In this document: positions 54,915 through 64,000 of the stretch, one piece after another
How the letters are laid out: every line of letters begins with the position of its first letter
Position numbering within the stretch: the stretch's first letter is position 1
NCBI RefSeq assembly: GCF_036884655.1
Contig: NC_088340.1
Coordinates: forward strand, 28,914,501-28,978,500
DNA length: 64,000 nt
Direction of reading: 5' to 3'
From: Musa acuminata AAA Group
Lineage: Eukaryota > Streptophyta > Magnoliopsida > Zingiberales > Musaceae
Translations under genes and position numbers: made by a program
Notes under the pieces: generated by a model
Databases searched by the model: none
The model's input: the letters and a program-made list of their open reading frames with translations, nothing else
What the model was told of the DNA's origin: nothing

Positions 54915-55270
54915 AGCGGGAGGTGCAACCGCCCAAGCTAAGAGGTAGCACCGCCTGGGCTAAGTCTCCGAGCGAGACTGGGCGGTGCAACCGCCCTAGC
55001 CAGGAGGTGGCACCGCCTGGGCTCAGTCTCCGAGCGAGACTGGGCCGTGCAACCTCCCTTGACAAGAGGTGGCACCGCCTGAGCTCGGTCTTTGAGCTCT
55101 GTCAAGCGGTGCAACCGCCTCAGTCAGGAGGTGCAACCGCCTGAGCTCGGTCTTCGAGCTCTGGCAGGAGGTGCAACCGCCCCTGACAGGAGGTGGCACC
55201 GCCTAGAGGCTCAGTCTTTGAGCTCTGCTAGGCGGTGCAACCGCTCCAGTCAGGAGGTGCAACCGCCTAA
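54915..55270 (+). repeat. Palindromic array in U3 of LTR D-5'
   Basis: About six units of the roughly 62-bp repeat with GGCGGTGCAACCGCC cores. Confidence 0.87.
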
Positions 55271-55327
55271 TCCCGGAATTCCGGGAATTGACAGTTTTGA
55301 GCTCCAAATTTGAATTACGTTGGGGCC

Positions 55328-55335
55328 TATAAATA
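55328..55335 (+). promoter_or_regulatory. TATA box of LTR D-5'
   Basis: TATAAATA in the conserved GGGGCCTATAAATACCCC context. Confidence 0.72.
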
Positions 55336-56169
55336 CCCCACCCATTCAGCACTGAAAGGTAATCAACTTACACCGAAATCTTGATCTTTTTTTATGATTC
55401 TTAGAGCTCAAAATTGTTGTAAAGGCCAAAAGTTCTTCTCCCTCTGTTCTTCCAAGTTCTGAGTTGTAAAGAGAGGAGAGAAAATTCTGTAAGGGTTGTC
55501 ACCTAAGCCCATCAAAAGGAGTGAAACTGTAAAAGGGTGGTTGGCCTTCGCCTATTGAAGGAAGGCCTCTAGTTGACGTCGGTGACCTCGTCGGTGGAGG
55601 AAGCCAAAAGTGGAGTAGGTCAAGATTGACCGAACCACTCTAAATCTCGGTTTGCATTTGCTTTGAGCATCTTATCTTTACTGCAAACCTCCTCAATAGC
55701 TTACTGTCTTCTGTGTTTTTATGAACGTGTTTCAAAGTTCAGTGCTTTCCGAATCGAGGTTTAAGACGCAAATCAGTTTTATCGTACGAACGTCGTATTT
55801 CAGTTTGCGCTTACATTCTGATTTCCATTATAACTGCAAACTGACTTTATATCTTTGCTTTAACTGCATCTTGCTTATCTCAAGTTAAAGTGGTTTATGA
55901 ATCAGCTTTTATACCGAAATCGCTTTTATCGTACGAACGTCGTATTTCAGTTTGCGCTTATATTCTGATTTCCATCATAACTACAAACTACGTTCATATC
56001 TTTGCTGCATCTCTCCTAGTCAAAAGTTGAAGTGATTTACGAATCGGCTTTCTTACCAAAATCACTTATATTGCACGAAAGCAATTTTTGATTTTAATCG
56101 CAGAAGGTTTTCCACTGCACTAATTCACCCCCCCCCCCCCCCCCTCTTAGTGCTCTTGATCTTAACAAT

Positions 56170-56181
56170 TGGTATCAGAGC
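56170..56181 (+). other. Primer-binding site of element D
   Basis: TGGTATCAGAGC, two bases after the LTR. Confidence 0.93.
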
Positions 56182-56217
56182 CCGGTATTTCTCATTTCAG
56201 ATTTACACCCGAGAGAA

Positions 56218-56898
56218 ATGGCTCTTCATGGCTTTCAAGAGGGCTTATCAGTTGTTCGTCCACCATTGTTTAACGGATTGGACTACACTTATTGGAAAAC
56301 TCGAATGAGAGTTTTCTTGATTTCTATGAATTTTGATTTATGGAATATCATTGAAAACGGTTTTCAACTTCCCTCTAAACCGATGAACGAATGGTCAGAT
56401 TTGGAGAAGTAGTATTTTTCTTTAAACGCAAAGGCTATGAATGCCTTATTTTGCGCTTTGGACAAAAATGAGTTCAATCGGATTTCTACTTGTGAAACGG
56501 CTTTTAACATTTGGCGAACACTTGAACACTTGATGACATATGAAATGGTGCATAATGCACTTGATGAACATGATGAACAAAATCACCTTCCAAAGAACAA
56601 GAAGGATTTGGAACTCCGGACAAATGAATACCACTTGAGCGATGACTCAAGTGATGAGGACAGTGATGAACTTGAACTTCGAACACTAAATCTTAATAAG
56701 TTTATTAAACAAAAATCTAAAATAAACAATAAACTTGATCGAAGGAAGAGGCCAAAGAAGAAGAACACAAAATGGGATGAATCGAGCTCCTCCGAAGACG
56801 AGGAGAAAATCAAGAAAGGCGAGGTGGCAAACTATGCCTTATTCGCTTTCAATGATGAGGTAATCGAAATCTCCCTAATTTATTTTGAAATTACTTGA
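56218..56898 (+). pseudogene. gag: gag-like gene of element D, deleted and interrupted
   Basis: One frame from ATG 56218 to a stop at 56898 (227 codons). TAG at 56410-56412 stops it after 64 codons (SDLEK). The 100-odd codons between the FNIWRTLE motif and the LMTYEM motif in A are reduced to almost nothing: about 95 codons are deleted in frame. The C-terminal part retains the acidic DDSSDEDSDELELR and basic DRRKRPKKKNTK stretches and ends IYFEIT as in B. It cannot make a functional capsid protein. Confidence 0.88.
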
Positions 56899-59605
56899 TG
56901 CTTTCATGATGTATTTTCTTTTTTAGTTTAGAATTAATGTTTAAAAATTATGATCATGCTAGTAATTTCGAAAATGAAAATATTGCATATTTTATAAACA
57001 AACAAAATGATTTTGATTGAAAATATGAAATCATGGTTAAGAAGTAATAATGTGTATCATGTTGATGTCCATTGTTATTTCTCGATTTTGAGTATATTAA
57101 ATCATGTTTAATTTGAAGTTATGATAAATGAGTATATATTTTTGAAATTATGTATGATGATTATTGATAATTATGGATTATCGATTTTCATGATAATAAC
57201 AGTGGCTTTAAAAATTGATGCATGTTTTGATTTGACATAAATGAAAAGGCATACTAACATGAAATCGATCACTTAACATGAAACACTTAAAAAAAAAGGG
57301 GGGGAAAATATATTATCAATGAAATCATGAATCTATTTATGTTATAAATTTTGTGAGCCACAAAAATGATTTTGATGATTTAAATTTGAAATGAGCTTTA
57401 TCAAAATCATGATCGTGATTTGTCAAATTGAATGAATTGAAAATGAATGATGATTTTTCTCTTGAATGATTGTGATTTGTATTCCTTATATTCACGATAT
57501 GATTCTTTGTATTCATGAAAGGTTTATCTCATCACCCAATTATTTTCTTCTTGATATTCCTTATGTGATGATATGAATACATGAAATATTCATTAATTTA
57601 TTTTGATGTATACAAATGAAAAGTTATGATCATGCATGGTAGGATATAATTTGACAAAATTGATACCATCATGATATGAAGCATTTATGATTTGCAATGA
57701 TGCATGCAATACTTGAGCTTTTTAATTATGATGTGATGTATTGCATATGATGTAAATCATGATTTAAAATGCTAAGAGTTGTTACTAAAATGATGTATTA
57801 TAAATGTTGATTTAATGTCATGAATACTCTAAATGATGAATATTTGGTATCATGATCAAAATATTGATAAATAGTTAAAAATTTAAGTATCATATATAAT
57901 ATGCTCATAATATTGATTGATTTATTCAGTATCATGCATGAATGAAATATAAGGTTTTTGAAATTGTGCATGTTCGAATTTGAAAATATAATGATGCACA
58001 AATAAGATTAAAACCTACCTTTGTCATGATTTAGAAATTAATGTAAAGGGTCTTCCCTTCTTTTTGCCAATGACATAGGGGGAGAAAGAGTTACTAATGT
58101 GCATATCTCAAAGAGAATTGCTAGCTTGCGTGTCTTAAAATTGTAAACTTGCCATCGTACTACCATAATGATGAGCATACCTTATCTTCATAATTGTATT
58201 TGAAAAACTATGGCAAAAATACGTCCTAATGATTGAACGCATTAAAATTATTTTGAACTTTCTTGATTGAATGATCAAATCACTTGATTGACATAATGAT
58301 TTTACACAATTACATGTTGGAAATTATGTGCTTGAATACAAAACTTCCATGATAACAAGCATGCTTTACCTTCATGATTGTAATTGAATATCTATAGCAA
58401 AACCTTGTCCGAATGCAAGAAAGAAGTCAAATTTCATTTTCGAATTCTCTTGATCCTAACATATCAAGTTAACTCTCTTCCGAACTTAACAAGCATATGT
58501 AATATCAAGTTTAATTCATATCATTGATTTTTGACATATGGAATCAACTAGCAAATACATCTCTCGTACACTTATTATGTGAACAATATTTTGTTTTGAG
58601 AAATGGATTTGATGAAATGATTCCTGCTTATAAATTCCTTCTTGAAAAAGGAAGTCATTTTTACGTACAAGGATTTGATTCACATACATATCTTGATACT
58701 TGTAAAAATGAAACGTGCTTTAATATCTTATCAATTTTACCTTCATTCGAGTAAGCTCAGAAATAGCTTTCCTCCTTCATGTAAAAAGAAAATAACAAAT
58801 AAAATGGAAGAAGTTTTCAAAGCTATCTCCATGTCATGTTTTCCTTGAGATGTTTGAATATTTGGTATCTTATCACTCTTTGTTGAAAAGTGACATGAAC
58901 CTGCTTATGGCATCGCACTTATATTTAAAATTTACTTATATCGTTCTCCTTTTTGTTGATGACAAAGGGGGAGAAATATATGAATTGATGCTATGAACAC
59001 TGATGCTATGATTATGCCATGCTTGCATCATCAAGAGATATATGAATTAATATGATTGCCATATTTGCAATGCTTGCATCATCAAGAGATATATGAATTG
59101 ATGCTATGATTGCCAAATTTGCATTATGCCATGTTTGCATCATGCGTTAAGATATCAAGAACTTGTATCGTAATTTTACGCGTTGATATCTTACCATGTG
59201 ATGAAATGCTACAATTGATAAACATTTGAAATGTTTGCATTATGATATCAAAAGCTTACATCGTAATTTTACATGTTGATATTTGATAATAGCAAACTTG
59301 CATGATGATAAAACTTGATATTATGTTTTTCATGCAACGAGTTGAACCAATATCACAAACACTTGATTGTGGTACTTCTCATTTTTGTTGATGCCAAAGG
59401 GGGCGAAGTATGTTGATGACATGACATGTTATGCATAAGGTTATGCATAAGTTCATGATAACATGTTGCAAGTATTCATGATGAATATTGCAATGACTTG
59501 AATTCAGTTTGAATTCAAGATTCTATCAATATGGCATATTGATAGGGGGAGTTTGTTTAAACTCCGGGAGTTAAGGTTACTCTGTCATCAAGTAGTTGTC
59601 ATCAT
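56899..59605 (+). other. AT-rich non-coding interior of element D with repeated polypurine tracts
   Basis: Homologous to 3317-6459. Tracts at about 58074-58088 (ACATAGGGGGAGAAA), 58961-58976, 59395-59408 (GCCAAAGGGGGCGAA) and 59543-59551. A segment present in A at about 4680-4980 is missing here. No gene seen. Confidence 0.82.
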
Positions 59606-59619
59606 AAAAAAGGGGGAGA
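59606..59619 (+). other. Polypurine tract of element D
   Basis: AAAAAAGGGGGAGA directly before the 3' LTR. Confidence 0.9.
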
Positions 59620-60474
59620 TTGTTGAATCTCATATTTTGATGATGAAACCACTTGATATATGTTTATGATTTAATCTGCGTTTTGAGTGACGCAGGATGC
59701 TTCGATCAGGATGAGATAATTAAAGCAGGAAAATCATGTTGTGCCGGAGGAACATGTCAGAAGATTGGACGTCGGGCCGGTGGATCGGTCGACGTATCGA
59801 CAGAAGGCTTCGGGCCGTGGACTCGGGCATTGGGCCAAGAAGAGTGGGTATTGTGCCAAGGATATCGGAGTTGCGGAGTCAACTGGCCGATTCGGCAATA
59901 GGCTGCAGGAGAGAACGATGCGCCGAAGAATCGGACGAAGCGTCAAGGGACCAATGACATGCCGGACAACTTGGTTAATTGCTTAGGATTAATTGTCTCG
60001 ATCGAAGTTTTGTTTTAAGTGTGCAGGATTAACTATGATGGAAGAAAGACATGCAGCAGCAGTTGCGCCGGAGTCAAGACAATGATCACGTTGGGAGTTC
60101 GAGAGTTCGACGGAAGTTCGGACAGTCGTCGGAGGTTCTACGGGAACAAATCCGAGAAGTCCATGAGCTTGCCAAAGAAGCTCCTCGGAACTCACCAAGT
60201 GGATCGTCACAAGTCCAGGAGTTTGCCGGAAGTCCGTAGGAGCATCACCGAGGGTTCATCGGATGATCGACGGAAGTTCGCTGGAAGCTCGCCGGAAGAA
60301 GCGATTGACGCACCGGAGCAAGTTACAGAAAATGTCTTAGGAAAAATCATAGTTAGCACAATGATTAAGTTGGAAATGGGAGGTGATCCCATTAACTTAA
60401 TCTTGGGGCAATTGGGCCCCTGAAAAACCCAAATTGGGCCGAATGGATCAACCCATTCGGACCCTGATTTCTGG

Positions 60475-60833
60475 CGGGAGGTGCAACCGCCCAAGCCAGG
60501 AGGTAGCCCCGCCTGGGCTAAGTCTCCGAGCAAGACTGGGCGGTGCAACCGCCCCAGCCAGGAGATGGCACCGCCTGGGCTCAGTCTCCGAGCGATACTG
60601 GGTGGTGAAACCTCCCTTGACAAGAGGTGGCACCGCTTGAGCTCGGTCTTCGAGCTCTGCCAGGCGGTGCAACCGCCTCAGTCAGAAGGTGCAACCGCCT
60701 GAGCTCGGTCTTTGAGCTCTGGCAGGAGGTGCAACTGCCCCTAACAGGAGGTGGCACCGCCCAGAGGCTCAGTCTTCGAGCTTTGCCAGGCGGTGCAACC
60801 GCTCCAGTCAGGAGGTGCAACCGCCTGATCCTG
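60475..60833 (+). repeat. Palindromic array in U3 of LTR D-3'
   Basis: About six units, the same register as 54915-55270. Confidence 0.87.
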
Positions 60834-60885
60834 GAATTCCGGGAATTGACAGTTTTGAGCTCCAAATTTGAACTGGGTTGGGGCC

Positions 60886-60893
60886 TATAAATA
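60886..60893 (+). promoter_or_regulatory. TATA box of LTR D-3'
   Basis: TATAAATA in the conserved context. Confidence 0.7.
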
Positions 60894-61721
60894 CCCCACC
60901 CATTCAGCACTGAAAGGTAATCAACTTACACCGAAATCTTGATCTTTTTCTGTGATTCTTAGAGCTCAAAATTATTGTAAAGGCCAAAAGTTCTTCTCCC
61001 TCTGTTCTTCCAAGTTCTGAGTTGTAAAGTGAGGAGAGAAAATTCTGTAAGGGTTGTCTCCTAAGCCCGTCCAAAGGAGTGAAACTATAAAAGGGTGGTT
61101 GGCCTTCGCCTATTGAAGGAAGGCCTCTAGGTGACGTCGGTGACCTCGTCGGTGGAGGAAGCCAAAAGTGGAGTAAGTCAAGATTGACCGAACCACTCGA
61201 AATCTCGGTTTGCATTTACTTTGAGCATCTTATCTTTACTGCAAACCTACTCAATAGCTTACTATCTTCTGTGTTTTTACGAATGTGTTTCAAAGTTCAG
61301 TGCTTTCCGAATCAAGGTTTAAGACGCAAATCAGTTTTATCGTACGAACGTCGTATTTCAGTTTGCGCTTACGTTCTGATTTCCATTATAACTGCAAACT
61401 GACTTTATATCTTTGCTTTAACTGCATCTCGCCTTATCTCAAGTTAAAGTGGTTTATGAATCAGCTTTTATACCAAAATCGTTTTTATCTTACGAACGTC
61501 GTATTTCAATTTGCGCTTATATTCTGATTTCCATCATAACTGCAAACTGCGTTCATATCTTTGCTGCATCTCTCCTAGTCAAAAGTTGAAGTGATTTACG
61601 AATCGGTTTTCTTACCAAAATCACTTCTATCGCACGAAAGCAGTTTTCGATTTTAATCGCAGAAGGTTTTCCGCTGCACTAATTCACCCCCCCCCCCCTC
61701 TTAGTGCTCTTGATCTTAACA

Positions 61722-62564
61722 CATATGTCATAACGAGTTTAATTCTCATCATTGTTGACATATGAAATACATCTCTCATACACCTATGTGAATAATATTC
61801 TTTAAAGAAATGGATTTAATAAAATGATTCCTGATTATATGAATGATAGTGTTTTTACTAACAAGGATTCGTTTCTAATACATATCTTGATCCTTGTGAA
61901 AATGAAGCAAGATTTAATCTCTCATCAATTTTAACTTCATTTAAAGTAAACTCACAAATAGATGGTGGAGATGCGGGGTAAAAATAGAATTGATATCTCC
62001 ATGTCATGGTTGCATAATTGACTCATTATTGAAAATGACATGAACCTAGTAATGGCATCACACTTATGCTCAAAATTCACTTATATTGTTCTCCTGGTAT
62101 CACAATTACCATGCTTTTTGTTGATGACAAAAGGGGAGAAATATATGAGTATTAATGCCATGCTTGCATCACCAAGAGATATATGAATTGATGCTATGAT
62201 TGCTATAATCTGCATTATGCCTTGTTTGTATCATGTCAAGATATCAAACAAAAACTCTTACTTCGCAGTTTTACATGTTGATATCTTACAATATGATGAA
62301 TTGCTACTATTACCATCATTCAAATTTGTAATGTAAAATTTGAAAATGAATGTCAATCCTTGACATCATCTTCACAGAGATACATCATGATGGGAATCAT
62401 GATGGGAGTATTGATAAGTTTAAATGATTTTAACTTATCAATATGTCTCTTGAATTCAAAGGTTTTGAATTCAAGAATGACTTATCTCAAGTATGGCATA
62501 TAGATAGGGGGAGTTAAGGTTAACTTCATTATCAATTGATTGTCATCATCAAAAAGGGGGAGAT
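61722..62564 (+). other. 3' non-coding interior of element C, second part, with PPT
   Basis: Continues C after D. Purine tract GATGACAAAAGGGGAGAAA at about 62122-62140, another at about 62502-62511, and the PPT AAAAAGGGGGAGA at 62551-62563. No gene. Confidence 0.85.
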
Positions 62565-63160
62565 TGTTGAATCTCGGATTTTGATGATGAAGTCAATTGT
62601 CATTTGTTATCTAATCTATATGTTGAGATAAGTGTGCAGGATTAACTACGATGAAAGTAAGATATGCAGCAGGAGTTGCGCCGGAGTCAAGACAATGATC
62701 ACGTTGGGAGTTCGAGAGTTTGACAGAAGTTTGGACAATCGTCGGAGGTTCTGCGGGAACAAATCTGAGAAGTCCATGAGCTTGCCAAAGAAGCTCGTCG
62801 GAACTCGCCAAGTGGATCGTCGCAAGTCCAGGAGTTTGCCGGAAGTCCGCAGGAGCATCACCGAGGGTTCATCGGATGATCGACGAAAGTTCACTAGAAG
62901 CTCGCCGGAAGACGCGATTGACGCACCGGAGCAAGTTGCAGTAAATGTCTTAGGAAATATTATAGTTAGCATAATGATTAAGTTAGAAATGGGAGGTGAT
63001 CTTATTAACTTAATCTTGGGGCAATTGGGCCCCTGAAAAACCCAAATTGGGCCGAATGGATCAACCCATTCGGACCCTGATTTCTGCCAGGCGGTGGCAC
63101 CGCCTGGGCTCAGTCTCTGAGCGAGACTGGGCGGTGCAACCGCCCCTGACAGGAGGTGAC
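62565..63160 (+). repeat. 3' LTR of element C, start
   Basis: 596 bp beginning TGTTGAATCTCGG; pairs with 38621. It is cut by G2c within the palindromic array (63087-63160). GTGAC (63156-63160) should be the target site. Confidence 0.9.
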
Positions 63161-63596
63161 TGCTAGGACTCTAGCTAGGAGAGTCCTAATTGAGAGGGAC
63201 ATTCATGTAAAACCTACCTAAGCCGACCCCTATTAAAGAGGTGAAGTGGCCAGCTAGGGTTAGGAGGTTATTTCTTAGAGAAGAATAAGGAGTTGTAAAG
63301 GAATAGGAGTCTTGAGTAGGAGTCCTATTAAGAGTTGGTTAGAAGTAGAAGTCTTGAGTAGGAGTCCTATTAGGAGTTGGTTAGAAGTATGAGTCTTAAG
63401 TAAGAGTCCTATTAGGAGTTAGGGTTTAAAAGCCCTATAAATAGTCATGTATTCCACCTCTTTTCATAAGCAATAGATGAATCTTTTCTGCAGCCTTTGA
63501 GCAGCAATTTGGAGGGAGGAACCCCTATAGAGTTCCAAGGAGGCCGATCCCCTAAAGAGATCAACCCCAAGTTTAGAATCTGCAAGGGTTCTAACA
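63161..63596 (+). repeat. 5' LTR of G2c
   Basis: 436 bp, TGCTAGGACTC to GGTTCTAACA. It is 42 bp longer than the G2a LTRs because it has three rather than two units of a repeat built on GAGTCTTGAGTAGGAGTCCT (63308-63420). TATA box TATAAATA at 63436-63443. Confidence 0.92.
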
Positions 63597-63598
63597 CC

Positions 63599-63610
63599 TG
63601 ATATCAGAGC
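63599..63610 (+). other. Primer-binding site of G2c, one mismatch
   Basis: TGATATCAGAGC, one base from TGGTATCAGAGC, at the same position that differs in G2a. Confidence 0.82.
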
Positions 63611-64000
63611 AGCGTTCTCGGCATCTCGCTGCCCTTCCACAGCCATCCATCAACCCTCCACAACCACCCAAAGCAATTCCCATAATTGCTTAAAAGATCG
63701 TCGCCAAATTCCGGCATCATCTCCACCACCACGGATCATCCTTTGATCTCCCCGTGAATTGCAATAGGTTCTGGTTTTCTACCTTACTGCTGTTGCAATT
63801 TAGTTATCCTTATTTGAAAATCCCAAAAAAATTATTCCTATTTTGCTGCATAAACTTTTCATCATAAAGTTTTCATCTCTACGACGAAAGATACATTGCA
63901 GAATTCCAACCGTATAGCACTGTCTTTTTGATCTTGCTACTGTGTTTTTTCTATCCAAATCTCTACGAAATTTTTATGACATCTTTGATACTTCCTAACA
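63611..64000 (+). other. Leader of G2c, partial
   Basis: No gene within the visible part. Homologous to the G2a leader, so gag should start about 0.9 kb beyond the window edge. Confidence 0.78.

Larger units (their letters stand above)
54383..56167 (+). repeat. 5' LTR of element D
   Basis: 1,785 bp, TGTTGAATC to CTTAACA. It lacks about 320 bp present in the partner LTR (59869-60188). The join lies at GATATCAG/AACTC, and the partner has TCGG at both borders, so a deletion between short repeats is likely. Run of 17 C near the end. Confidence 0.93.
54383..61721 (+). mobile_element. Element D, non-autonomous Sirevirus-like LTR retrotransposon
   Basis: Complete 7,339-bp element with LTRs 54383-56167 and 59621-61721, PBS, damaged gag-only coding part, purine tracts and PPT; perfect 5-bp duplication CATAT. 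It is inserted in the 3' part of element C, a relative. Confidence 0.95.
59621..61721 (+). repeat. 3' LTR of element D
   Basis: 2,101 bp, TGTTGAATC to CTTAACA. Contains hairpin CCGAATGG/CCATTCGG (about 60440-60461), array (60475-60833), TATA box (60886-60893) and a run of 12 C (about 61687-61698). Confidence 0.94.
38621..63160 (+). mobile_element. Element C, pol-deleted Sirevirus carrying an extra ORF (span includes G3 and D insertions)
   Basis: C's own segments are 38621-40197 and 49961-50085 (5' LTR), 50086-54382 and 61722-62564 (interior) and 62565-63160 (start of 3' LTR, cut by G2c). The match of LTR heads at 38621 and 62565, both with the GATGATGAAGTCAATTGTC variant, identifies them as one pair. 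The interior has a long gag, a protease trace, a 373-codon ORF, the end of RNase H, repeated purine tracts and a PPT. Confidence 0.88.
63161..64000 (+). mobile_element. G2c, Ty3/gypsy element, 5' end
   Basis: Plus-strand member of the G2 family: a complete 5' LTR, PBS and the start of the leader, running off the window. The leader is homologous to the reverse complement of about 26620-27008 in G2a. Confidence 0.9.

Noticed and set aside
58524..58848. Two overlapping ORFs of 76 and 68 codons in the interior of D
   Set aside because: Homologous segments in A, B and C are not open, and overlapping frames in AT-rich DNA show no protein motif.

Overview
The window is plant nuclear DNA made entirely of LTR retrotransposons. 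I see no host gene, tRNA gene, rRNA or CRISPR array. The evidence is Ty3/gypsy chromovirus pol with a chromodomain, Ty1/copia pol, Sirevirus-type gag and repeated polypurine tracts, and primer-binding sites (PBS) for initiator Met-tRNA (TGGTATCAGAGC) beside almost every 5' LTR. The host is an angiosperm. A large repeat-rich monocot genome is plausible, but I cannot name the species from sequence alone.

Every base can be assigned to one of ten nested elements. The outermost is G2b, a minus-strand Ty3/gypsy element (21052-22093 and 35307-37923). It was hit three times. (1) Copia-1 (minus, 13678-21051) entered it. Copia-1 was itself entered by G1 (minus, Tekay-like chromovirus, 1-437 and 8034-13677), and G1 by element A (plus, 438-8033). 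(2) G2a, a sibling of G2b (22094-27111 and 35002-35306, target-site duplication GAAAG), entered its reverse transcriptase gene, and G2a was entered by element B (minus, 27112-34996, duplication CCTAG). (3) Element E (LTR start only, 37924-38620) entered its 5' leader. E was entered by element C (38621 to 63160 and beyond), and C took three insertions: G3 (minus, complete Tekay-like chromovirus, 40198-49955, duplication TTTAC), element D (plus, 54383-61721, duplication CATAT) and G2c (plus, 63161 to the window end).

Elements A, B, D, C and E form one Sirevirus-related group: LTRs of about 1.8-2.3 kb beginning TGTTGAATC and ending CCTAACA or CTTAACA, a C-tract 19-25 bp from the LTR end, and several AAAGGGGGAGA tracts before the 3' LTR. 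A, B and D are gag-only: their gag of about 310 codons lacks zinc knuckles and there is no pol, so they would need proteins supplied in trans. Element C keeps a full-length Sirevirus-like gag (512 codons, two zinc knuckles, two nonsense codons), a trace of the protease start and the last 35 codons of pol. In place of the rest of pol it carries an uninterrupted 373-codon ORF of unknown function (52593-53714), with its own GC-rich leader and a candidate 5'-UTR intron. This is the most unusual feature in the window.

No pol is fully intact. G3 is the most complete: both LTRs are 2.6 kb and look about 2% different by eye, but its gag-pol has several stops and frameshifts. Other structure that the genes do not explain includes a palindromic array of about 62 bp per unit in the Sirevirus-group LTR promoters, a 17-bp minisatellite confined to element B, a 191-bp tandem repeat in the chromovirus LTRs, an in-frame UAG shared by the gag of G1 and G3, and repeated motifs in the 1.9-kb leader of Copia-1.
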